Assembly (NCBI GenBank): GCA_029777755.1
Contig: JAKORQ010000250.1
Span: 1 to 11,340 of the forward strand
Direction of reading: 5' to 3'
From: Planctomycetota bacterium
Lineage (GTDB): Bacteria > Planctomycetota > Phycisphaerae > Tepidisphaerales > Tepidisphaeraceae
Length of the DNA stretch: 11,340 bases
Shown: positions 1 to 7,075 of the stretch, one piece after another
How positions within the stretch are numbered: the stretch's first letter is position 1
Layout of the letters: each line of letters begins with the position of its first letter
The notes under the pieces: model-generated
What the model was told of the DNA's origin: nothing
The model's input: the letters and a program-made list of their open reading frames with translations, nothing else
Databases searched by the model: none
Program-made: the position numbers and the translations under genes

Positions 1-1
1 A

Positions 2-721
2 CCGTTCGGCGGCCGGCCACTCATCTGCCATGTTGCCGACGCCATCGCACCCCTTGCCCGCCCGATCGTCATCGCCGATCGTGCAGGCAAGTATGGCGAC
101 CTGGGACTTGAGACTATCGCCGACATCTCTCCAGGACTCGGCCCCCTGGCGGGCCTGCAGACGGCGCTGCATCACTGCGGCACGGACTGGCTGCTGCTCG
201 TCTCCTGCGACCTTCTAAGTATTACCACAAGCTGGATCGAGACTCTCGCCTCTGCACGCAGCCCTGACGCCGACGCTGTTGCATTCGCCGATGGTTACTG
301 GGAACCACTTTGCGCCTTCTATCACAGTCGTTTGCAGCAGGCCATCGACAGGCGCATCGAGACTCGCGAGCTGGCGATGCAGTCTCTCCTCGATGACATA
401 CGATCTGTTGTCCTTCCTCGCCCGACGAACTGGGCACAAGCGAACGCACCGGAGGAAATGAGGCAGGCCACCATGAAAACGTTCACGATCCTGGTATTCG
501 GGCCGGTAGCGAAATCCGCCGGCGACAGGCAGGTACGTGTGCAATCTCCTGCACCGACAACCTGCGGACAGTTGCGTGAAGAACTGGTGCGGCAAGCTCC
601 AGCCATCGCGCCGCTGCTGCCGTCTTGTCGCTTTGCCGTCGATGGCTCATTCGTTCCCGATAGCCACAGCGTAGCTGGTGACGAAGAGATCGCGCTGATC
701 GGACTGGTTTCCGGAGGATAG
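2..721 (+). CDS. mobA-moaD: MobA-MoaD fusion: molybdenum cofactor guanylyltransferase joined to molybdopterin synthase sulfur carrier (5'-partial)
   Basis: One open frame runs from the window edge to TAG 719-721 with no internal stop (239 visible residues). Residues 1-157 read as MobA, which transfers GMP from GTP to Mo-molybdopterin in the cytoplasm: PFGGRPLI near the start, GPLAGLQTAL, the LLLVSCDLL strand carrying the metal-binding Asp, WEPLCAFY, and the family's terminal helix motif in the form ANAPEEM. The N-terminal nucleotide loop (GGxSxRMGxxK, roughly 20 residues) lies outside the window. MoaD begins at once (MKTFTILVFGPVAK) and ends with the Gly-Gly tail used for adenylation and thiocarboxylate formation. 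MobA reaches its normal end with no linker, so this looks like a fusion of two complete proteins rather than a broken gene. The MoaD carboxyl end stays free, so the fusion could still work as a sulfur carrier. A single-base sequencing error removing a mobA stop is the main alternative. Confidence 0.85.
   Translation, partial: PFGGRPLICHVADAIAPLARPIVIADRAGKYGDLGLETIADISPGLGPLAGLQTALHHCGTDWLLLVSCDLLSITTSWIETLASARSPDADAVAFADGYWEPLCAFYHSRLQQAIDRRIETRELAMQSLLDDIRSVVLPRPTNWAQANAPEEMRQATMKTFTILVFGPVAKSAGDRQVRVQSPAPTTCGQLREELVRQAPAIAPLLPSCRFAVDGSFVPDSHSVAGDEEIALIGLVSGG
451..467 (+). promoter_or_regulatory. Internal Shine-Dalgarno-like sites before the MoaD domain
   Basis: GGAGG at 451-455 and AGGCAGG at 461-467 lie inside the last MobA codons. 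The second is well spaced for ATG 473, the natural first codon of MoaD; the first touches ATG 458 and is too close to serve it. They may be the relic of a moaD start from before the fusion, or may still drive free MoaD. Function is inferred from position only. Confidence 0.4.
473..721 (+). CDS. moaD: MoaD domain, possibly also made alone from an internal in-frame start
   Basis: This is the MoaD part of the fused frame, 82 residues from ATG 473, the usual length of free MoaD. It has the ubiquitin-like beta-grasp pattern: strand KTFTILVFG, helix around CGQLREELVRQA, strand RFAVDGSFV, then GDEEIALIGLVSGG. MoaD carries sulfur as a C-terminal thiocarboxylate for molybdopterin synthase, with MoaE encoded next. 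ATG 473 has AGGCAGG about 5 bases upstream, and ATG 458 lies directly after GGAGGAA, so separate initiation inside the mobA frame is possible. The MobA part itself cannot end before 719. The usual ALIPPVSGG ending is altered to ALIGLVSGG. Assignment to MoaD is firm; whether a free product exists is unknown. Confidence 0.6.
   Translation: MKTFTILVFGPVAKSAGDRQVRVQSPAPTTCGQLREELVRQAPAIAPLLPSCRFAVDGSFVPDSHSVAGDEEIALIGLVSGG
713..717 (+). promoter_or_regulatory. Ribosome binding site of moaE inside the MoaD Gly-Gly codons
   Basis: The GGAGG core is formed by the codons GGA GGA for the essential C-terminal Gly-Gly of MoaD. It is followed by TAG 719-721 and ATG 722, giving 4 bases between the core and the moaE start. 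The stop and start codons touch, so the two molybdopterin synthase subunits are probably translationally coupled. Confidence 0.7.
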
Positions 722-1111
722 ATGGCTGTCACGGTACACATAATTTCCGGAAGTCTGCCGCGGGCAACATCGATCGCTCAAACGACCGGTGCCGGCGCGC
801 TGCTGGTATTTGAGGGAATCGTCAGGCCGCTCGAAGGCGAGCGCCCGATCTTGGCCCTGCTGTACGAAGCCTATCGCCCCATGGCCGACAACCAGTTGCG
901 CCAGCTCGGTGAAGACATCTGCAGCAAACACGGCCTGCTTTCGCTGGATGTCCAGCACAGCGAGGGGCATGTCGCCGTCGGCCAGTGTTCCTTTCGACTC
1001 AGCATCGCCTCGCGCCATCGCAAAGAAGCCCTGGCCGCGATGGACGAGTTCATCGACCGCATGAAGCAGGAGGTGCCCATCTGGAAGACTCCCATCTATG
1101 AGGATTCATGA
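722..1111 (+). CDS. moaE: Molybdopterin synthase catalytic subunit MoaE
   Basis: This 129-residue cytoplasmic protein is the large subunit that uses MoaD thiocarboxylate to put the dithiolene sulfurs into cyclic pyranopterin monophosphate. Visible family motifs are GALLVFEGIVRP (Arg35), LLYEAYRPMA, SRHRKEAL (His99-Arg100) and MKQEVPIWK with Lys115 and Lys122, the counterparts of the catalytic lysines of E. coli MoaE. Its length is a little under the E. coli protein. The ATG directly follows the moaD stop and has a GGAGG site. The usual HRxG segment reads HSEG (residues 79-82), a small departure. The stop overlaps the moeA start by ATGA at 1108-1111. Confidence 0.95.
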   Translation: MAVTVHIISGSLPRATSIAQTTGAGALLVFEGIVRPLEGERPILALLYEAYRPMADNQLRQLGEDICSKHGLLSLDVQHSEGHVAVGQCSFRLSIASRHRKEALAAMDEFIDRMKQEVPIWKTPIYEDS

Positions 1112-2319
1112 GCAAGCCAAGACGTCAGTTTCGCTTCAGTTCACCGCAAGACGCCATCGACGCCCTGCTGGAGTCGATTGGACCCGTCGCCGCCGAGACC
1201 GTTGGCTGGCAGGAGGCGGTGGGCCGCGTGCTCGCCGCACCGGTCACGTCGGATCGCGAAAGTCCGCCCTCCGACACCAGCGCCATGGATGGATACGCCG
1301 TGAGGATCGCCGACCTTGCCCGAGGCGACATCCCCGTGGCCGGCGAAGTGCGCATTGGCCGACCCACACCGCCCATGCCAATCGGCTCCGCGTTGAAGAT
1401 AGTCACCGGCGCGCCCGTGCCTGCGGAAGCGGATGCCGTCATCCCTCGTGAACTGACCGTTGAGCATCCGTTGCACTTCGCGTTGGTGACCGATGCTTCG
1501 TCGATAATGCCGGGAGCCAATATCCGTCGCCGGGGCGAGAATCTCCCGGCCGGGGCACAGGTGATGCCGGCCGGCACGCGCATCACGCCTGCCGTGATGT
1601 CTGCACTGGCAACCTTCGGGGTAGATTCGCCTCGCGTGCACCGCCGCGTACGCATCGGCATCCTCATCACCGGCGATGAGCTGCTGGACATCCGTTCTTC
1701 ACCACTGCCCTGGCAGATTCGCGACTGCAATGGCCCGGTTCTTACGTCGCTGGTAAAGCTCTGCCCCTGGCTGGAGCTGGTCACCTGTCGACGATCGGCC
1801 GACGACCAGCAGGCGATTGCGCACAGTCTCAACGCTCTACTGGACGACTGTGATGCCCTGCTCATCACCGGCGGCGTCTCCATGGGCGACTATGACTACA
1901 TACCCGACATCGTCACCGGGGCAGGCGCAAAGGTCATATTCCACGGATTGCCCATCCGACCTGGACAACCCGTGCTGGGCGCCGTCAACGCCGGCGGCAA
2001 GCTGATCATGGGACTCCCCGGGAACCCGGTCTCGGTGATGACCTGTGCATGTCGGTTTGCCCGCCCGGCGCTGGCGCGCCTCGCCGGATTCTCCGCTCTA
2101 CATCCGGCGTTATCTGTCAATGTCGTCGACAGCGACCAGAAGCGCATCGGCCTGTGGTGGTATCGCCCGGTAACGCTGGCTGACACAGATGCTGCCCAAC
2201 TGGTACCATCGCGCGGGTCAGGCGACATGGTGTCGGCGGCGCGCAGCGACGGCTTCGTGGAGATTCCACCGGACTCGCCCTCATCCGGCCGTCGGCCGTT
2301 CTATCGTTGGGAGTTCTAG
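1108..2319 (+). CDS. moeA: Molybdopterin molybdenumtransferase MoeA
   Basis: This 403-residue protein inserts molybdate into adenylylated molybdopterin, the step after MogA. The family signature appears in order: SAMDGYAV (Asp61), RIGRPTPP, KIVTGAPVPAEADAVIPRE (Thr100), NIRRRGENLPAGAQV, RIGILITGDELLD (Glu191), RDCNGPVL, LLITGGVSMGDYDYI (Asp261), GLPIRPGQPV and MGLPGNPVSV. These match the conserved active-site positions of E. coli MoeA closely. The C-terminal beta-barrel domain IV (about residues 335-403) includes SRGSGDMVSAARSDGFVEIP. The length is normal. The start overlaps the moaE stop by 4 bases, and moaC begins 4 bases after its TAG, which fits one transcript with coupled translation. 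Confidence 0.96.
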   Translation: MSKPRRQFRFSSPQDAIDALLESIGPVAAETVGWQEAVGRVLAAPVTSDRESPPSDTSAMDGYAVRIADLARGDIPVAGEVRIGRPTPPMPIGSALKIVTGAPVPAEADAVIPRELTVEHPLHFALVTDASSIMPGANIRRRGENLPAGAQVMPAGTRITPAVMSALATFGVDSPRVHRRVRIGILITGDELLDIRSSPLPWQIRDCNGPVLTSLVKLCPWLELVTCRRSADDQQAIAHSLNALLDDCDALLITGGVSMGDYDYIPDIVTGAGAKVIFHGLPIRPGQPVLGAVNAGGKLIMGLPGNPVSVMTCACRFARPALARLAGFSALHPALSVNVVDSDQKRIGLWWYRPVTLADTDAAQLVPSRGSGDMVSAARSDGFVEIPPDSPSSGRRPFYRWEF

Positions 2320-2323
2320 CACG

Positions 2324-2809
2324 ATGGGCAAACTAAGCCACATTGACGCCGCCGGCCGGGCAAAGATGGTCGATGTATCCGAGAAGGTTCCCACCGTTCG
2401 TCGGGCCATCGCCGAGGGGCGGGTCCGCATCTCCGACGAACTGGCCGCCCAGATCGAGTCCCAGACTGTAGCCAAGGGAAACCTGCTGGATGTCGCCCGC
2501 ATCGCCGGGATCCAGGCCGCCAAGCGCACCGACGAGCTCATACCACTGTGCCACACCCTGCCGCTGGAGAACGTGCAGGTGGAAGCCTGGCTGGATCGGC
2601 CATTCGTTCGCCTGCGTGCCACCGCAACCGTTACCGCAAAGACCGGCGTCGAGATGGAGGCACTCACCGCCGTCGCCATCGCCGCGCTCACCGTGGTGGA
2701 CATGGGCAAAGCCGTCGACCCGGCCATGGTGATCGAGGAGATCCGTCTGATCGAGAAATCCGGCGGCCGCCGAGGCGTCGTTCGTCCGCACGAGGGAAAG
2801 GCACAATGA
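2324..2809 (+). CDS. moaC: Cyclic pyranopterin monophosphate synthase MoaC
   Basis: The 161-residue product closes the cyclic phosphate ring of the Moco precursor after MoaA acts on GTP. The length equals that of E. coli MoaC. Catalytic positions are all present: Lys51, His77 in LCHTLPL, Glu110 and Glu112 in GVEMEALT, and Asp126 and Lys129 in VVDMGKAV, with IRLIEKSGGRRG near the end. The frame is open further upstream to 2189, but ATG 2324 gives the family's natural N-terminus (HIDAAGRAKMVDVSEK), lies 4 bases after the moeA stop and has GGGAG 10 bases before it. Its stop overlaps the mogA start (ATGA 2806-2809). No moaA is seen in the window, so its partner must be encoded elsewhere. Confidence 0.96.
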   Translation: MGKLSHIDAAGRAKMVDVSEKVPTVRRAIAEGRVRISDELAAQIESQTVAKGNLLDVARIAGIQAAKRTDELIPLCHTLPLENVQVEAWLDRPFVRLRATATVTAKTGVEMEALTAVAIAALTVVDMGKAVDPAMVIEEIRLIEKSGGRRGVVRPHEGKAQ

Positions 2810-3324
2810 CAATCGCAATCCTCACCATCAGCGACCGCTGCTCGCAAGGTCAGGCCATCGATGGCTCAGGGCCAGCCCTGGCCGAGCTTTGCCAGAGGTC
2901 TCTCGCGGCCAGCGTAACCACCCGCGCGTGCGTGCCAGATGAGATTCCCGCCATCCAGCAGGTCCTGCGCACATGGTGCCTGGAACTGACACCCCGACCT
3001 GACCTGATCCTCACCACCGGCGGCACCGGCCTTTCACCCCGCGATGTCACACCTGAGGCAACCCGCGAGATACTGGAGCGCTTTCATCCCGGGCTGCTGG
3101 AACTGGCTCGCCTGCGATGCCTGCCGAAGACGCCCCGGGCATTTCTTTCGCGAGGCGAAGCAGGCACGCTCGGCCGAACGCTGATCATCAACCTTCCCGG
3201 GTCGCCCAGGGGAGCGTGTGAATACCTCGAGGCCCTGGTCGATGTCCTGCCCCACGCAATAATGATGCTGCGCGGCGAAAACCTCGACCACGCCAGTGCC
3301 CCAACAGAACATCCGCAACCATGA
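2806..3324 (+). CDS. mogA: Molybdopterin adenylyltransferase MogA (MogA/MoaB family)
   Basis: This 172-residue protein activates molybdopterin by transferring AMP from ATP before MoeA inserts molybdenum. Motifs seen are AILTISDRCSQG at the N-terminus, DGSGPAL, DLILTTGGTGLSPRDVTPEA (residues 66-85) with Asp45 and Asp80 as counterparts of the known MogA aspartates, LSRGEAGTLGRTLIINLPGS and LPHAIMML. ATG 2806 is chosen over an upstream open extension because it gives the normal N-terminus, overlaps the moaC stop as ATGA, and has GAGGG 9 bases upstream. The family also includes MoaB proteins; the nearby MoeA supports the MogA role. A histidine- and proline-containing tail of about 12 residues follows the fold. 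Confidence 0.93.
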   Translation: MTIAILTISDRCSQGQAIDGSGPALAELCQRSLAASVTTRACVPDEIPAIQQVLRTWCLELTPRPDLILTTGGTGLSPRDVTPEATREILERFHPGLLELARLRCLPKTPRAFLSRGEAGTLGRTLIINLPGSPRGACEYLEALVDVLPHAIMMLRGENLDHASAPTEHPQP

Positions 3325-3650
3325 AGCTACGAATACAACCCCAGTGCATGCGCCTGCGCCTCAGCGAGGATGAAATACTCAAGCTCCGTGAAGAGCGATC
3401 GCTGGAAGAATCGCTATCTCTCTCACCTGCAAACGCGCTCAGGTACCGGCTTGAGATCGCCGATGCACCGTATGTATCAGGGTCGCTGGAGGGAGATCTT
3501 CTGCGCGTCGTCGTGCCATCGGCCGCGTCCGACGTATGGATCACCAGCGGCGCGACGGAACTCGACGCGCCGGTGGCGCCCGGCAGCGTGGCCATCATCA
3601 TCGAGCGCGACCTTGACCGTACCCACAAACACCGACGCACGCGGCCATAG
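3321..3650 (+). CDS. Small uncharacterised protein at the end of the Moco operon (DUF7009-like)
   Basis: The 109-residue product starts with MKLRIQPQCMRLRLSEDEIL and carries a probable beta-rich core (YRLEIADAP, LLRVVVPSAASDVWITS with Trp73, VAIIIERD). This resembles a family of short bacterial proteins beginning MKIRIxGNSxRxRLT that I recall as DUF7009; that name is from memory and was not checked. There is no signal peptide, membrane segment or obvious catalytic motif. The ATG overlaps the mogA stop (ATGA 3321-3324), so the gene is translated with the Moco genes and may serve Moco synthesis or a molybdoenzyme; that role is inference. The C-terminus is unusually basic (THKHRRTRP) and is encoded within the left arm and loop of a hairpin. 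I found no frameshift that would restore a longer tail. Confidence 0.75.
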   Translation: MKLRIQPQCMRLRLSEDEILKLREERSLEESLSLSPANALRYRLEIADAPYVSGSLEGDLLRVVVPSAASDVWITSGATELDAPVAPGSVAIIIERDLDRTHKHRRTRP

Positions 3651-3663
3651 CCACGTGCGCCGG
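3632..3663 (-). terminator. Hairpin at the convergent junction, likely terminator of the minus-strand operon
   Basis: Arms 3632-3645 and 3650-3663 can form a 14-base-pair stem with a 4-base loop. In plus-strand RNA two positions are A-C mismatches (3635/3660 and 3642/3653). In minus-strand RNA both become G-U wobbles, so all 14 positions pair. It lies about 22 bases past the minus-strand stop codon and overlaps the end and stop of the last plus-strand gene. Only a weak U-rich stretch (GTGTTTGTGG) follows on the minus strand, so intrinsic termination is plausible but not certain. Confidence 0.5.
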
Positions 3664-3685
3664 CAATCAACTGCTCAACTGGCTG

Positions 3686-6600
3686 CTAATCGGTAAGGGT
3701 CACCGAACCCCAGCTTTCCGGGTGCTCGGTCGTCTCCCGCTTGGGCAGCCGCCAGAACACCTCGCGTTCGAGCACTTCCTTTCCCTTCACGCTCAGGTTC
3801 AGGCTCAGCCCAAGCTTGGCTCCCGATCTGGCCTCAAATCCCTTCAGCTCTGATGCCGGGATCAGGAACTCCATCACGTAGCCGTCATCGGTGCGTGCAG
3901 CGGCGGTCAGGAAACCTGGGATGTCGTAGCGGGTCTCGGCCAACTCGCTGCCGCGCTTCCACTGGCCGACGTACACGCGCTTATCGTCAACCTGCGGCAC
4001 AAACCAGAACTGGTGATCTCCCACCTCGTACTGGCGCGCGGTCTTCTTGTTTCGCGTATCGATGAACAGTTCCAGGCAATCGCCGCCCCAGAAGGAGCGC
4101 GGGTCCGGAGTGTTGATCTTGGAGTCAGCCACGTTGGCAGCCACGTACAGTCCCTTCTCCGACCACGCCATGTACAGCTCGGCGTTTGCCTTGCCGATGG
4201 TGGAGCCTAGCACCCATGAGGGAATGCGCATGCTCTGGTCCCAGTCGCCCAGGTCGGCATCGATCTTCAGGTCGCCGGCCCGGCGAATCGAGATGCGGCT
4301 GGGAATCAGCGGCTGCTGAGCAGAGCGGCCATCACTGGTGATAAACCTGATGTACGCCGACTCGCTGGCCGCCCACGTTTCCGACCAGGTCAGCTTGCAG
4401 GGAATCTCGCGGGTTTCGCCGGCCGCCAGCGTCTCGACCGTGATGCGGGCATTCTCCGCCTTCCAGGTCGACGGCAGCATCAGTTCCAGCGCTCCATCCA
4501 GCGGCTTGGCCGAGCGATTGGTGATCGTCACCGTCACGGTATCCTCACCCGGCTCGCCACCCAGCCCGCGAACCACCATCTCGATCGGCTCGCGCGTGAC
4601 GACGCGCAGCGGGATCGTCACGATTGGCTGGTCCTCGGCGATGGCAATCAGTACCCTCTGCTCGCCAACCGTCTCCTGCGGGCCAACCCGGAACGAGAAC
4701 GGCACCAGCGCCGTCTCGCCGGGTGCGACGTTGATCGTCGGCAGCGTGCCAACCACAGACCAGCCGGCCGGCAGCTTCAGGTCAACACTGCCGCGGATCG
4801 GCGTCTCGCGCTCGTTCTTCACCTCGAGTTGCGCATTCACCTCATCACCGGCACACGCGCCAACCAGGTATGGAGTATGAAGCATGTACGCAGACTGCTT
4901 GAACCACAGGCTGTCCTTCGACACCCCAACCGCGAAGACCGGCGCGGTCGTCAGCGTGACATTGCTACCTTCGATCGGATTGGCAAGGTAGTCGTACAGC
5001 TTGGCCGAGCCGAAATCGATGCTCGGCCCCTTCTCGGCATCGATCGTGAACAGCGAAGCCACGAGCTGGCCGTCATTGCGGAACAGATATCCCCACGTTC
5101 CCTCGCCGGCGCTGATCATGCCGACAAACTCCGGCCTCGGCAGTATCTGCGTCAGCCCCGCATATGCACACAACGACAGCTTGGGAAGCTGCTGGTGGGT
5201 AACCAGCCCACAGCCATCGAAGAACTGCACCGGCTTTTCCGCATCCAGGTCAAAGAACCAGAACGCCTTCTCGCAGCCCGCAGCCATCGCCATCATGTAG
5301 CCGCGCGAAAGGTAGATAGCCTGCTGATATGGCGTCACCACCTGCCCGGCCAGCGTGTCCCAGCCGAACTCGGTAAGCCAGTGCTCTCGCGGCGTGCCGT
5401 CGGCACGGCCGCCGCGCTTGGCGTAGCGCAACTGGTCGAAGAAGAGCATCATCTCCTCGTCGCTGTTGACGCCGACGTTGTGGTTCGCCACGTTCACTTC
5501 CGGCGCATCAACACCGGTGTAGTGGTGGCTGTTGACAACCTGGATCTTGTCGAAATCGCCGCTCTCCACGCAGGCTGTCACGCGCCGCGGATACACGCCG
5601 GCCCGGCCATTCTCCACCGCCACATAGTTGCCCGCGCCAAACAGCTCGACGATATCGCCAAACACCTTGTGATATGCGCGATAGTTCGCCCAACCGATGG
5701 GAATCTCCTTGGAGGAATCGCCGTGATTCCCCAGGTCATACTCGTTGTCCAGCTCGTAGTGCCGAACGTACGGGAACGCCATGACGATGCTGGCCATCTC
5801 CCTTCGCCACTCGGCATCCGGGCCGATCGTGCCATCCTCCCGAGGAGGCTTGATTCCCCTGCGCAGACATGCCAGCACGCGTGCGCCGTTCTCCTCAAAT
5901 GTCCTCACGATCTGCGGGTACCAGGGCCAGCCGGAATAGCTGCGGTCAGGCCCCTTGGCCGCCATCATCGTGTCCATGCCAAAGGCATAGTCGCGGAACC
6001 AGGTGATCCCCGCGCTGCGGAACGTACTCACCATCTGCGCCCGCCCGGAGTGGACATTCAGTCCATACGGTGACTTGTCCTTCTCTTCTTCCGACAGCTC
6101 GATCGGCTTGGGGATGTATGCCAGCGGCTCTGACTTCGCGAGCGTTGTTCCATCGCTGAGCGTGCCCGACAGCTCGATGCCATACAGCCCGTATCGATTG
6201 ATTTCAGGCGCTACCTCAATGCTCTGGACATCCTCCACGCGCACTGGCGTGCTGCCGCTGGCCAACTGCCCCGATGAACTGTCCAACAGCTTCCACTGGA
6301 TCTCGCCGGTCACCGGCTCGGGAAGCCATGAACGGATGCTCACCCTGAAGCGCGGCTGAACACCCGCGAATACGTTGAAGTCGCGCGAGGCGGCGATGCT
6401 GGTGAGCAACAGCGGAGTGGCCGGCGGCTCCTTGAATGCCTTGGCCGGGTCGGCCGGGTTCGGCTCGGGCTTCCAGCTCTTCAACACGCCAGTTCTCAGA
6501 TCCACATCGCTGAGGTCCGTCTCGATCTCCAGGTCATCCAGCCATAGCTGCAGCGTGCTGGCGGTATTCTGGGTGTCCCAGTTGTGTGTGTTTATCCCGA

Positions 6601-7075
6601 CCAGGCGGATCGGGCGAACCCATTCATCCGGGATCTTCGCGGTGAGTGTCCCCCACTGGCCATCGGCCGCCGGTTTTAGGTCAATCTCGTGTCCCTTGCC
6701 ATCGGAGCGCTCCCTGCCCCATCCATCGACGAACGTCAGCCTCAGCGCGCAGCGGCTATCGCTCATCTTCGCCCGCAGCGTGACGCTCTTTGCATTGCCG
6801 GGGATCCAGAGCTGTTCCTTGGGCTCGATGGTGTACCACTCAAAACCCTTGCCGGAGAACTTGATGTCCCACCTCTGGCTGCCTGATGACCTGGCATCAG
6901 GCGCCTTTTGCGTATCCGAAGCCGACGTGCCCGTGGCCCGGTTGTACTGTGATGCCCTCCAGGTCGAGTCGTCGAAGGTTTCCGCAACCTTACGAACTAC
7001 AGACTCGGCCGCCAGTGATACGCTCGTCACAGCCAGTCCCGCACACAGACCAAGACTGTATATCGCCCGTTTCAT
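3686..7075 (-). CDS. Secreted multidomain glycoside-hydrolase-like protein (TIM barrel, NEW3-like and CBM9-like domains)
   Basis: A 1129-residue exported protein. ATG 7075 is preferred to GTG 7105 because AAGGAG sits 6 bases upstream and the product then starts with a clean signal peptide (MKRAIYSLGL to SLAAES). Domains by eye: an N-terminal beta-sandwich resembling carbohydrate-binding folds (about 30-190); a linker beta domain (220-325); an (alpha/beta)8-barrel-like catalytic region (335-650), beginning YGLNVHSG; two Ig-like modules (about 745-925), the first like the NEW3 domain of alpha-galactosidases; and a C-terminal CBM9-like domain (930-1129; LKIDADLGDWD, LYVAANVAD, DCLELFIDTR). In clan GH-A style, HYELDNEYD offers Glu445 as acid/base and HWLTEFGWD offers Glu569 as nucleophile. 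Family cannot be assigned by eye; GH39- or GH5-like barrels are nearest in style. Substrate is unknown, and the sulfatase and deacetylase neighbours suggest a modified polysaccharide. Confidence 0.8.
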   Translation of the reverse strand: MKRAIYSLGLCAGLAVTSVSLAAESVVRKVAETFDDSTWRASQYNRATGTSASDTQKAPDARSSGSQRWDIKFSGKGFEWYTIEPKEQLWIPGNAKSVTLRAKMSDSRCALRLTFVDGWGRERSDGKGHEIDLKPAADGQWGTLTAKIPDEWVRPIRLVGINTHNWDTQNTASTLQLWLDDLEIETDLSDVDLRTGVLKSWKPEPNPADPAKAFKEPPATPLLLTSIAASRDFNVFAGVQPRFRVSIRSWLPEPVTGEIQWKLLDSSSGQLASGSTPVRVEDVQSIEVAPEINRYGLYGIELSGTLSDGTTLAKSEPLAYIPKPIELSEEEKDKSPYGLNVHSGRAQMVSTFRSAGITWFRDYAFGMDTMMAAKGPDRSYSGWPWYPQIVRTFEENGARVLACLRRGIKPPREDGTIGPDAEWRREMASIVMAFPYVRHYELDNEYDLGNHGDSSKEIPIGWANYRAYHKVFGDIVELFGAGNYVAVENGRAGVYPRRVTACVESGDFDKIQVVNSHHYTGVDAPEVNVANHNVGVNSDEEMMLFFDQLRYAKRGGRADGTPREHWLTEFGWDTLAGQVVTPYQQAIYLSRGYMMAMAAGCEKAFWFFDLDAEKPVQFFDGCGLVTHQQLPKLSLCAYAGLTQILPRPEFVGMISAGEGTWGYLFRNDGQLVASLFTIDAEKGPSIDFGSAKLYDYLANPIEGSNVTLTTAPVFAVGVSKDSLWFKQSAYMLHTPYLVGACAGDEVNAQLEVKNERETPIRGSVDLKLPAGWSVVGTLPTINVAPGETALVPFSFRVGPQETVGEQRVLIAIAEDQPIVTIPLRVVTREPIEMVVRGLGGEPGEDTVTVTITNRSAKPLDGALELMLPSTWKAENARITVETLAAGETREIPCKLTWSETWAASESAYIRFITSDGRSAQQPLIPSRISIRRAGDLKIDADLGDWDQSMRIPSWVLGSTIGKANAELYMAWSEKGLYVAANVADSKINTPDPRSFWGGDCLELFIDTRNKKTARQYEVGDHQFWFVPQVDDKRVYVGQWKRGSELAETRYDIPGFLTAAARTDDGYVMEFLIPASELKGFEARSGAKLGLSLNLSVKGKEVLEREVFWRLPKRETTEHPESWGSVTLTD

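Noticed and set aside
1125..1883. A 252-codon frame antisense to moeA
   Set aside because: Low-complexity, Ser/Arg/Ala-rich translation with no motif; moeA on the plus strand carries its full conserved signature.
3600..3690. Frameshift truncating the C-terminus of the small DUF7009-like protein
   Set aside because: Reading the other two frames across the end gives either a near stop or a sequence with no likeness to an acidic family-type tail, so no lost extension is supported.
4829..6073. A 414-codon open frame on the plus strand, antisense to the glycosidase-like gene
   Set aside because: Its translation has no recognisable motif, is rich in Arg, His and Ala as expected from the reverse of GC-rich codons, and lies wholly inside a gene with clear domains. 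It is a shadow frame.
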